A DNA stretch of 64,000 nt from Ectocarpus siliculosus (lineage: Eukaryota; Sar; Phaeophyceae; Ectocarpales; Ectocarpaceae), in contig FN648528.1 in NCBI GenBank assembly GCA_000310025.1, forward strand, positions 109,381-173,380. Reading direction: 5' to 3'. The position numbers and the translations under genes were made by a program. Within the stretch, counting starts at the first letter, position 1. Each line of letters starts with the position of its first letter. This document shows, piece by piece, positions 34,106-43,253 of this stretch. The notes below the pieces were generated by a model that saw nothing but the letters and a program-made list of their open reading frames with translations, searched no databases and was not told the DNA's origin.

Positions 34106-36585
34106 GTTGTTGTTGTTGTTGTCTTCACATTAAAAAACCGTTCCGATCTCTCTCTACCCAGTACCTTCGTATGTCCGTACTGATCCAACACTCGACGCGG
34201 TCGATTCCCGTGGTCACAGGTTAACTTACCCTAAAAAGGTACACTCAAATAAACTGGCCCCGAGGGGTCCGCAAGTCAATAGATATCAACGACAGATATT
34301 CTGGGATCCTCCACTCCCTCTTCGCGCTATGCGGGGTATCAACTGAGACTAGCAGTCACTATCTGTCATGGGCCGGAGAGAAAGAGGTACACCCCCTTGG
34401 TTCAATCTTGGTACTTCACAACGCAAGCAGAGACAAGGCCATCTGGCACAGAAAAAGAGAGAAAAAAAGAGAGAAAAAAAAGAAAAAAGAGAAGAAAGAG
34501 AAAAAAAAAAGGAGAAAGAGTAAAAATGGAAACCGTAAGGAGAAGAGAAAATAAATGAAAATAAAATGAAAAAGGGCGAGGACAAAGAGGGACCAGGCCG
34601 AAAATAACAGGACGTATGAGGTAGAACAAGGCACACGGTGGAGAGACCACTAACGAACAAGCATACACGCAAACATGTCCACCAACCAGCGATACATTGT
34701 AATGGTACGAAATCACTACTACTGGTGGGGTGGTGCAATGGTGCAGCGTTGGGGGGGGGGGGAATTGGCGAAAAGAAATTCAATCCGGCACGTGTCGTGC
34801 CACTCGGTCCGTCTCTTCTCGTTTGCTTTCTTCCCTCGCCGTCTCGTCCGTCTCCTGCCCCCCTCCCGCCCCATTGGTTGTTGGCTTGTGGATTCCTTTG
34901 AGCGCTCGTTGTCGGCTGGCCTCTTCTTCCTTCTCGTGCCAGGAGGTCATGAACCTCTCAGCTCCCTGCAGCACCCCCGCATGCCACCTCCACCTTCGCG
35001 GCTTCCGTCCACCTTAACTTCCGTGCCCTGTCTTTCGGTACGGGAATTCCGAGACAACTTGGGTCGGTTTTCGTAGATCCGTGGTCGGCCCCGAATGCCT
35101 TCAGGTCGTCGAGCACACACTTCGGCCAGTTCTGTTCCTGTCCCCCCTTACGTGGCTTCTCCCCCCCCGCCAGCTCGCCGAGCATCAGTCGTTTCGGGAG
35201 TCGCCCGTCCGGCTGCCTTGCCAGTGCTCCCGCGAACAGTAGGCGTCGTTGTCGGATCGTAGCTTCAACGCTCTGGCATTCGACCCTCTCCAGCGTCTGG
35301 GCGTACGAGAGCTGCCGGTAGGTGTCTTTCTTGCGCTTGTACCCGATAACTCGAAGGAGCAGTCGGTGGTGTGTCGACCGCAGCGTCTGATAGTGGCCGC
35401 TGAGTGGTGACCATGTCATGCAGCCGTACAGCAGTGCCTCCATCGCCTCCGCCTGGAGGAGGCGGATCTTGAGTCGGAATGGCGCTTTCGGTCTGTCGAA
35501 GAGCTCCAGGCCATATCGCCTGAGGCACGCCCACGCTCCTCTGCTCCTGTAGCTGATCTCCCGGGTGAGGTCGCCATGTTCGTTGACGAGGCCACCGAGG
35601 TACCGGAACTCGGTCGTCTGGGCGATAGTCAGTGGTGGAGGAGGCGGGGGGGGCTGTGATGTTGCAGTCGGCTTGTCCTTCGCGCGCATCAGGAGGGTCT
35701 CCGTCTTCTTTTCCGACACCGTTAGCCCGAACTCTCCGAACACCTCAACGATGATGGTCATCATTCTCGCCAGTCCTTCTGCAGACCTCGATACGACGCC
35801 GGAATCATCGGCATACAGCATCCCCCATACTGCCCTCCGTACTCGGTCAAGGGGTGTCTCGTCCCCCCCCCCCCGCTTCCGTCTTCCCCTCGTCCAAGCA
35901 CACCAGATTCCGCAGAACAACATCATCCTCGCTGAATCGGATAACGACGACCTCGAGGACCTCGGCGAAGAAGATGTTGAACAGCAGTGGGGATAGCACA
36001 CATCCTTGTCGCACGCCCTGTGTGACGAAGAACCAGTCCGATAGTTCTCCGTCGTCCATGCGCACCCGGGCCCGCATTCCCTCGTGGAATTGGCGGATGA
36101 CTTTGATTAGCTTCGCGGGAATCCCGACCCTGACCAGCACCTTCCATAGCATCTCTCGGTCCACCGAAACATACGCCTTCTTCAAGTCGACGAAGCACAT
36201 GTAGAGCGGTATTTTCTTTCTCCGCCCCAGCTCCTGGAGGCGACGCACGACAAACAGCATGTCGACGGTGGATCGCCCGGGTCGAAATCCGCACTGTTCC
36301 TCCGGGAGGATGTTGTTGGCTTCGCAGAAGGCGCTTAGACGGTTGGTGATGATCTTGATAGGAACCTTGCCTACGTGAGATAGTAGCGAAATCCCCCTGT
36401 AGTTGTTACAGTTGGACCGGTCACCCTTCTTGTACAGCACCTTGATGGTTGTGTCCTTCCACTCTTGGGGGATATCTCCTCCGTTCCACACCTTGACGAG
36501 GATGGTATGGAGGTGTCTCAGGACAACGGGTTCGTCGTCATCGATCTTGAGCAATTCGGCAGGGAGGGAGTCATGGCCGCGTGCC
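34106..36585 (-). mobile_element. 5'-truncated non-LTR retrotransposon (LINE) with (CAA)n tail
   Basis: An insertion in a lysA intron, absent at 61955 in the right copy. The shared word TTGTT at both edges (34101-34105 and 36586-36590) is the likely target duplication. The 3' end on the minus strand is a (CAA)n tail, written (TTG)n at 34101-34120. RT motifs occur in two frames: [46 protein letters not shown] and [14 protein letters not shown] in the first, then LYADD and FRYLGGLVN in the second. The frame break falls at a run of C's (35867-35879). No endonuclease domain remains. A purine-rich tract (34447-34575) lies in the 3' UTR. Confidence 0.85.
34958..36585 (-). pseudogene. LINE reverse transcriptase, frameshifted
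   Basis: The fingers and palm are in 36585-35870 and the YADD box, thumb and C-terminal region in 35900-34958. The C-terminal part has GYKRKKDTYRQLSYAQTLER and further basic sequence. Complete LINE ORF2 proteins exceed 900 residues, so roughly the N-terminal half is missing. The homopolymer frameshift could be a sequencing error, but the 5' truncation is real because the flanking host sequence is contiguous. Confidence 0.8.
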
Positions 36586-37750
36586 TTGTTGGACGGACAT
36601 GTCCACATCGGCCTATGAAATTCATGAGCGGACTAGCAGCATGGCACGCCGTTACGTAAAAGAGCACAGCGCGACGCAGGGTACAAAAGAGGCGGGCACC
36701 GCAGGGCATGTGTTGCATGCTCCAGGCCCAAAGGAGTCTTCAACCTCCTCTCCATGAAAAGATTAAGATTCACAGCCAACACCACCACCACAACGACCAC
36801 GACGACGACACAGCTTCAACAGTTGGACTACAACGCACGCCTCCACCGCTGCTGTGGAGAAAGCCCGTACAAACCTTCTGTTTCACGGCCGGGTCAGATC
36901 CCGATCCGATGTGCGTGTGGATGCGGGATACGGTAAGGTCACCGCCGGCGCAGATGTCCCTCACCTCGTCCGCCCACTCGTACCAGATCCCTGCAAAAAC
37001 CAACAACTAACAGCAGAGTAAGCGACAACGAACAATGGCGACTGCAATGCCAATGGAAGGGGGCAATGACGAGCAAGGCTGCAGCTTGGGGTGCTGGACA
37101 TCACACGTTGGCCTTCCCTCATCCATGCCACCAACACCACACCGACCACCGTGGCTTGAATTTATCCTTCGTACCCCACACCCCCACCACCATCAGATCA
37201 CTGGTTTCAGCTACCACCACCACCACCCCTAGCTTCGTTTTACCCCTCGTGCCCACCAACCGCTCACCACTCACCGAAAGACGAGGAGGGGCCGCCCACA
37301 TTGGTGCTCTTGGTTCCCCCCGACCCCAGCCCCGGGTTAAACCGCACCCCGACCGAAGACCCCGGAGCCTCCTCAGCAATCTTCCGGAGCTGAGAGAGAG
37401 AGCACGCGTTGATGCCCACGCCCATCTTGAGCAGCTCCGCCGCGTCGGGGGGCAGCTCCTGCGAGCTGTTTTCGCGAGGGGGTTGTGAGGGGGGGCGAGA
37501 CTTGGCGGGATATTGTTGCTCCCTCGCCGGTGTCCGAAACGTGATCTCGCTGACAGGCGCAGCGCATGCTGCAACTAATATTCTGTCTAAACGATTTCCC
37601 TATCTTCCTTGTTATTTCCCGTAGCGACGGCAGTGCAAGCAAGGTGTTGGGTGCATCACCCAATTCCTGTCATCTCACACAAGCGCAGAAAAAAACCAAC
37701 GGCCAACGGCCACAATTTCGCCGCATTTTTGTAACCGTCAACACGAGTGA

Positions 37751-37988
37751 TTTATTTTGTTTTCTTTCGAATTGCTTCATTATTTCTTCGGTTTCTAGGC
37801 TACGTGTTGGGGAGAGAGACGCACGAAACGCTCATCGTCTCTCCGGCCGCGTTAGCTGCAAAGGCCGGCGTCAACTCTTACAAATCCATCTCTCTCCCCA
37901 CAAATACTAGCCGGGGGACTACGACTGCAAACGCAGGAGTCCCAAAACTGACCAAGTCCTCAAATGGTACACACCATTCTACAACACC
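37751..37988. repeat. Split direct repeat, outer copy of repeat 2 (238 bp)
   Basis: Matches 38320-38557 at a constant offset of 569 bp, apparently without differences. Starts TTTATTTTGTTTTC and ends CATTCTACAACACC. Confidence 0.9.
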
Positions 37989-38056
37989 TGACTAGATACC
38001 GAATATTCCCGAACTTATGCCCCCACCTTCGAAAGAAAAGGGATGGGAGGGCGGGA

Positions 38057-38319
38057 TTTTCTAAACTGCCGCCGCTACTGCGTTAGGCGGCTGCTGCTGT
38101 CCTTCCGTTGCTTCACGCGCTCTGTAGCTGTCACACGTTACCCGACTTTGCTACAGCCCCTGCGTGGACTCGATCACGGAATGACACCCCCAACTATAGA
38201 CTAATAATTCCAAACACCGTGACCCTGGGTTTCCGGTAGAAAATGAAGCCAAATTCTAATTCGACTGTTACAAAATAAACACCAGTTTATTCTATCTGCT
38301 TCGACGAACAAACCTTCCT
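38057..38319. repeat. Split direct repeat, inner copy of repeat 1 (263 bp)
   Basis: Matches 41131-41393. Starts TTTTCTAAACTGCCG and ends AACAAACCTTCCT. It abuts the inner copy of repeat 2. Confidence 0.9.
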
Positions 38320-38557
38320 TTTATTTTGTTTTCTTTCGAATTGCTTCATTATTTCTTCGGTTTCTAGGCTACGTGTTGGGGAGAGAGACGCACGAAACGC
38401 TCATCGTCTCTCCGGCCGCGTTAGCTGCAAAGGCCGGCGTCAACTCTTACAAATCCATCTCTCTCCCCACAAATACTAGCCGGGGGACTACGACTGCAAA
38501 CGCAGGAGTCCCAAAACTGACCAAGTCCTCAAATGGTACACACCATTCTACAACACC
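38320..38557. repeat. Split direct repeat, inner copy of repeat 2
   Basis: Partner of 37751-37988. Directly joined to the inner repeat 1, forming the diagnostic fused junction. Confidence 0.9.
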
Positions 38558-38598
38558 CACATCGAGGTCAGTTTCTGGACGACCACCGAATAAGTCAA

Positions 38599-39753
38599 CT
38601 ATCCGTTCCCCCAGACGGTCCCCTCCCCCGGCTGTCTCGATACGATCCTACTGCCGTCTGTAAGTTTCCGTGACACTCGCCGCGAATCCTCTACATTGTT
38701 TCGCGCGTACGGCTTGTATGCATCCGGCCTCCACTTCCCTTCTCTCTGAATCACTCGTTCTGCGATGTCTCCGCCCGATGCAAGAGCCGTCGCGCCTCCA
38801 ATTCGCAACGAGTGCAACGCGTACTCCTGGGGGTTACGCCCCGACTTCGCTACCACTTCTCTGACTGCACGGAGGGCAGCAGTATACCTCACTACTCTCA
38901 CTGCTCTTCCACTACGGTACGAAGCCAACGGTGCGGAGTCAGGCAACGTCGCATGACACGATAACAGCTCCACCACAAGAGCCACCGCGCCGCCGCGTGC
39001 TCTCACACCTGACTGCGGTCCGGTGACTTCGTCTCGCGTACGAACCCGTATGTTTCCTTTCTGCTCTTGATCGGCCTTGTGCCCTCTAAACCTCATTTCG
39101 ACACGGTCTGCTCTACGATAGTGACTAAAGACTAATTGCGTCTCGCCAGCAAACAATGCTACGTCCGCCCTCGTAAGACAGTGTGCCTTATGCACCCTGC
39201 CCACATCATTCGCGAACACCTCATCAGACCGTGTGATAAAGAGATAGGACAAGCACAGACACAGCCACATCACTCTGCCCCCTTCCCCCCAGTTCCGGCT
39301 TGCGCTTTCCCCGTCCAGCAGCATACGCCAAGACACAGGCAGGCGCACACGGCGTATCGTCCCCACAGCCACGTGGTTCCTCGCAACCCCCCTTAGCGCA
39401 CATTTCAACATCGGAGACGACAAGTCTAGCTCGACAGAAGCTTCCAGCCTATGAAAATGTTGTACAGCCGTGAGTTTTCCGGATATTGTACTCGCTAGAT
39501 TACCCTCAGACTCGAAACACCAGGCTACGAAGTCTATCAACTCCCACACATGAAGGTCCCCGGCACGTTGCCCTAGGAACTTGGGCTTCTCCGTCAGCCT
39601 GCGAAACGTGCACCAAGAGTTGAAGCCTGACGTGTAAGTCCTTCTAGACGAAGACGCAACTGAGTGCTCGACGAGCTGCATGCCAAGACGTCGGTAACAA
39701 AGTCCCGTCCTGCCTGTCCCGGGTCCTGAACCTGCTGATAGCCCTGGAGCCAA
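38599..39753 (-). CDS. Tyrosine recombinase (DIRS/Ngaro/Crypton-like)
   Basis: An open frame of 384 codons. The first ATG is at 39681 (MQLVEHSVASSS), giving 360 residues. The N-terminal part has the core-binding signature SSSRRTYTSGFNSW. The catalytic domain shows Arg-175 (FITRSDEVF), His-314 and Arg-317 (HSLRIGGATALASGG), Trp-341 (EGKWRP) and the likely nucleophile Tyr-349 (AYKPYAR). This is the full R-H-R-W/H-Y set, numbered from 39753. Such enzymes insert circular or cDNA intermediates by strand exchange. The frame is complete, so the enzyme may be active. Confidence 0.88.
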   Translation of the reverse strand: MAPGLSAGSGPGTGRTGLCYRRLGMQLVEHSVASSSRRTYTSGFNSWCTFRRLTEKPKFLGQRAGDLHVWELIDFVAWCFESEGNLASTISGKLTAVQHFHRLEASVELDLSSPMLKCALRGVARNHVAVGTIRRVRLPVSWRMLLDGESASRNWGEGGRVMWLCLCLSYLFITRSDEVFANDVGRVHKAHCLTRADVALFAGETQLVFSHYRRADRVEMRFRGHKADQEQKGNIRVRTRDEVTGPQSGVRARGGAVALVVELLSCHATLPDSAPLASYRSGRAVRVVRYTAALRAVREVVAKSGRNPQEYALHSLRIGGATALASGGDIAERVIQREGKWRPDAYKPYARNNVEDSRRVSRKLTDGSRIVSRQPGEGTVWGNG

Positions 39754-39988
39754 CCTCGTGTAGACCGGCGTGCTGCCGTTCGATTTAGCCGCAGGTGCGC
39801 TGCGTGCTGGTGCGTGTCCTTGTTTTTTTTTTTCTCATTGAGATCACTTCCGCATAGACAATTCTACGGCAGGTTGACGAGTTTTTGGCATGCATCAATT
39901 GCTGTCCGGGCGTTTTTGGTCGCTTAATCGTCGATGGACGTGACGTATTCTTATAGAAGGTTTGTGTCACAGCGGCAATAAATTTGAC

Positions 39989-40067
39989 GTGATGCCCCTC
40001 GAGACCGTGATGCACTCAAATGGATCGCTACCTGACGTTCCTCGCGAGTTCGAACCTCGCGTGTCAC
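39989..40067 (+). other. tRNA-like fold with strong T-arm
   Basis: A 7-bp potential acceptor stem (GTGATGC with GTGTCAC, two wobble pairs) and a perfect T-arm (GCGAG, TTCGAAC, CTCGC) frame 79 nt. No convincing D-arm or 5-bp anticodon stem could be drawn. It may be a decayed tRNA or tRNA-derived promoter inside the recombinase element. Low confidence. Confidence 0.25.
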
Positions 40068-40628
40068 TTTCACCTCCCCCCCCTATTTTTTTCTCATCTT
40101 CTTTTTCTTTATGCATACAGCACGTAGTTCGCTGTCTCGTTTTTTTTTCTCGTCTTCTTTGTTTTTCAGTCTTTTTCTTTGAGTCTTTCTCTCGCATGCA
40201 TGTGTTTTTGCTTTTATCCGTTCCCGTGAATGCTGTTGAATGCACTTTCCGATTACGTATGCGGCCGCTTTGTATGCCATGGGACTTGTCGATACCATCA
40301 GTGGGGACTTGTCGATACCATCCGTGGAGACGATTGCTTACGTGAGTGGGCATATTATCGTCGATTCCTTCAGCTATATGCCCCTCTGTGCGCGGCACAG
40401 ACAAGATTGTACCGGCAAGTAGTCCCTAGTAAGCCGGGGGAAACAGAAAACAAAGCACCTGCCTCATGTGCATACTCGTGACAGCATCATGCCCTACTGC
40501 CGCGGGTCGATTGGTTATGTCCGATGCCGCAGGGTTCCTCCACCCCGTGCAGTACAATGGCTGCTATCAACCGCGACAAGTCAGCGTGCGACCATACAAC
40601 AGGCCCCGCTCTTTCTTTTTGCCGTTGA

Positions 40629-40958
40629 ATTTTTTTTTCTTCAGCGAGAGTACGTCTCGGTTGGGACGAACCGCATTTTTTTTCTTCAGCGAGAGTACGT
40701 CTCGGTTGGGATGAACCGCATCCCATGTTTGGGAAGGGATCTATCTGAGCGGCGCGGCGAGCGAGACTGCGGTGGCTTGCCGCCGCTTATCTAATTTTTT
40801 TTTCTTCAGCGAGAGTACGTCTCGGTTGGGACGAACCGCATTTTTTTTCTTCAGCGAGAGTACGTCTCGGTTGGGATGAACCGCATCCCATGTTTGGGAA
40901 GGGACCTATCTGAGCGGCGCGGCGAGCGAGACTGCGGTGGCTTGCCGCCGCTTATCTT
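40629..40958. repeat. Two 165-bp tandem units upstream of the recombinase
   Basis: Period 165 bp. Each unit contains two copies of TCTTCAGCGAGAGTACGTCT followed by CGGTTGGGA(C/T)GAACCGCAT, then GGTGGCTTGCCGCCGC, which can form a hairpin. It lies between the outer repeat 1 and the recombinase gene, where binding sites or replication signals could reside. Confidence 0.85.
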
Positions 40959-41130
40959 ACTGCACCCTCCCCCTCGTGCTAAATGCACGCAGCGGTGAGG
41001 TCACAAGAGTAGCGGGACGCGAATAGGAACACGGTCGACACGATGGATGTTGGACACAAGTACACACCTTTATATGGAGAGTCGCGTGCTGGTCGCTTCC
41101 CCAATGCTTGCGCCGTGTCCCGTCCCGCCC

Positions 41131-41393
41131 TTTTCTAAACTGCCGCCGCTACTGCGTTAGGCGGCTGCTGCTGTCCTTCCGTTGCTTCACGCGCTCTGTA
41201 GCTGTCACACGTTACCCGACTTTGCTACAGCCCCTGCGTGGACTCGATCACGGAATGACACCCCCAACTATAGACTAATAATTCCAAACACCGTGACCCT
41301 GGGTTTCCGGTAGAAAATGAAGCCAAATTCTAATTCGACTGTTACAAAATAAACACCAGTTTATTCTATCTGCTTCGACGAACAAACCTTCCT
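41131..41393. repeat. Split direct repeat, outer copy of repeat 1
   Basis: Partner of 38057-38319. Forms the 5' end of the recombinase element on its coding strand. Confidence 0.9.
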
Positions 41394-41642
41394 ATTTTTT
41401 TTTCTGCAATCGTCGAATCGTCTTCGTGGAAGACCTCAGAGCGAACGCACCACGTATGTGTGGTGAACGAGCACGCAGGAGAACCCCAACCTTCGCTCGG
41501 CCCTCTTCTTCCATCGCCCAACGAACCCCGCAACGCTCACTCTTGTTGATCGTCAGCACCATCATCGTGTTCTGCGTGTGTGTTGGATCAATGCTACCAG
41601 TCGGTGGCGAACATCAGAGAAAAAATAATCACTCTGCCGGGT

Positions 41643-41850
41643 TGTTGTTGTTGTTGTTGTCTTCACATAAAAACCGTTCCGATCTCTCTCTACCCAGTAC
41701 CTTCGTATGTCCGGACTGATCCAATACTCGACGCGGTCGATTCCGTGGTCACAGGTTAACTTACCCTAAAAAGGTGCACTCAAATAAACTGGCCCCGAGG
41801 GGTCCGCAAGTCAATAGAAATCAACGACAGACATGTAGATATTATTCTGA
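41643..41850 (-). mobile_element. Short 5'-truncated LINE copy (3' end only)
   Basis: Matches the 3' end of the LINE at 34101-34290: (TTG)n, then TCTTCACAT, CCGTTCCGATCTCTCTCTAC and CTGGCCCCGAGGGGTCCGC. Copy A of the ParA repeat lacks it at 13302. About 208 bp long, non-coding. Confidence 0.85.
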
Positions 41851-42811
41851 TAGCTCCAACCCGTTGTGCGACAAAAGGGTTCCTCTCCCTGAGACCCCTA
41901 CCCACTCCTCCTGCGGTGCGAGAAGAGTGCAGCACTCTATTCCCTCAAATACACGAACTACAGTAATGTGAGCGCTTAGACTTGCTACGTAGGAAATACT
42001 GTGATCGATGTCGTCCTACACATGTACCTCAAAAATGCGTGGTGGAAATGCGTGCTAGGTGGCACCCATCGTTGATTTCGTGCCCATCGGTGTCATGGCA
42101 CCGGGTGCGCAAAAAAAGCAAGAACGGCATGATGTATTTGCATGTCCACACCGGTATCGGTGTCAACGCGCCCGATGAGATATGAACGATATAAAAAAAT
42201 CTGCCCAGGACGTACCAAAATCCGTGCTTCCGCAAGGTACCGGTATACCCTCCGGCCTACGTTTTTTACTGCATGTAACGAACGGCTGTGAGGGTGCTGG
42301 CAGGTATCAATCGGGGCGCCATTCCTAATGTTTATTGATGGTTCCGTTCACGTGTGCCTGCAGAAACATTCGAAAATGGCTGCATTGATTTCTTCCGTAT
42401 CGTACCCATCGGTGTCATCGCACCGGGGGTGCGTTGGAAATCTACCATAGAACGAATGACATAATTGCATCTCCGGGGTACGATAAAAAGCCAAGATAGG
42501 AATGATTTAGAGAACGATCGCATCCCCATTACAAGGTACTGAGCGGCGACCGGAACGGTTTTTGATGTGAAGACAACAGCAACAGTAAGAACTCCGGCGC
42601 CATAACACGCGCTACAATCACGGTATCTTGAGATAATGCGTTCACAGCGCCGAGACGCGAGCGAGAGAGGTGCTGGCAGGTAACCAACCAAACAGGGAAA
42701 CGTGCGTTCCACGACCGAAACATGGGTTATAGGCTTGCCCGCGGGGCACAGAGACGGAAAGACACGGTCTCGCTTTGTTTTACGCTGCTTGTCTCGCTTT
42801 GCTTTACGCTG

Positions 42812-42815
<4 letters not shown>

Positions 42816-42867
<52 letters not shown>
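42816..42867. repeat. (CT)n microsatellite downstream of ParA gene B
   Basis: About 26 CT units, shorter than the copy A tract. A neighbouring segment shows a local duplication of GTCTCGCTTTG..TTTACGCTGC that copies A and C lack. Confidence 0.95.
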
Positions 42868-42869
<2 letters not shown>

Positions 42870-43253
42870 GGTATTGCACGTCACAAAAAGCTTTATCATG
42901 AAAGTTGAGAATACGCGTCATGTTAGCACAATCGCGGTTCTTCCGCGCCCGGACTTCCTTCCACCTCTTTACGAAAAAAGAATATCCAGCTGCACTATGT
43001 ACTACAGTACTATGCACAGATTACCTATATCTGCCTGATGAAGGCTTGACAATAAAAACAGTAGCGTGGCGGATTTGCACCTCTTGTCCTCGACAATCCT
43101 TGATTATTCAGGCATTCAGGCATTATCTACCTCCAAAGCTGATCCTAAGCGGCCGAAGCCTGATAACTAGACCTAGATGCCTACGTTCGCCACGTGGTCT
43201 TAGCCATGAATATCATTCGCGCGCCAGAGGGTAGATCGCCAGGAAGCCCGTCA

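Larger units (their letters stand above)
30907..37465 (-). pseudogene. lysA: Diaminopimelate decarboxylase (lysA), left copy: 5'-truncated and degraded
   Basis: Exons matching the right copy are 37465-37275, 36990-36875, 33442-33368, about 33082-32794, 32399-32270, 31831-31746 and 31005-30907 (stop). They carry the same family motifs: [28 protein letters not shown] and [14 protein letters not shown]. The 5' exons are missing because the segment ends in an intron at 37592. A one-base insertion at the acceptor of the fourth exon (33081-33083) shifts the frame. A Trp conserved in the right copy is Lys here (AVKQK). A SINE and a LINE sit in the intron between the second and third exons. Together this is a non-functional duplicate. 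Confidence 0.85.
12871..37592. repeat. Segmental tandem duplication, left copy
   Basis: The segment opens with GATTTCCCTATCTTCCTTG at 12871 and runs through ParA gene A to 19879. Past a nested insertion it continues from 30829 through the 3' part of lysA to 37592. There the lysA intron breaks off and the same opening sequence starts again at 37593. In the right copy the matching lysA intron continues past 62963 into different sequence. One breakpoint inside a lysA intron and one at the left edge of the ParA block is the pattern of a tandem duplication, not of a transposed element. Confidence 0.75.
37751..41393 (-). mobile_element. Tyrosine-recombinase element with split direct repeats, no reverse transcriptase
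   Basis: On the minus strand the order is repeat 1 (41393-41131), internal region with the recombinase, repeat 2 (38557-38320), a second copy of repeat 1 (38319-38057), a 68-bp spacer and a second copy of repeat 2 (37988-37751). This is the A1-ORF-B1A2-B2 split-direct-repeat plan of PAT/Ngaro-type DIRS retrotransposons. The internal region is only 2.57 kb. I find no RT or RNase H in it. Copy A of the surrounding repeat shows the uninterrupted site near 13045-13065. No target duplication is evident, as expected for tyrosine recombinases. Confidence 0.8.

Noticed and set aside
34416-34783. Phe/Leu/Ser-rich membrane-like ORFs (minus strand)
   Set aside because: They read a purine-rich simple-sequence tract in the LINE 3' UTR. 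There is no start context or homology.
39989-40067. Functional tRNA inside the recombinase element
   Set aside because: Only the acceptor and T-arm pair well. No D-arm or anticodon stem could be drawn, so it is listed only as tRNA-like.
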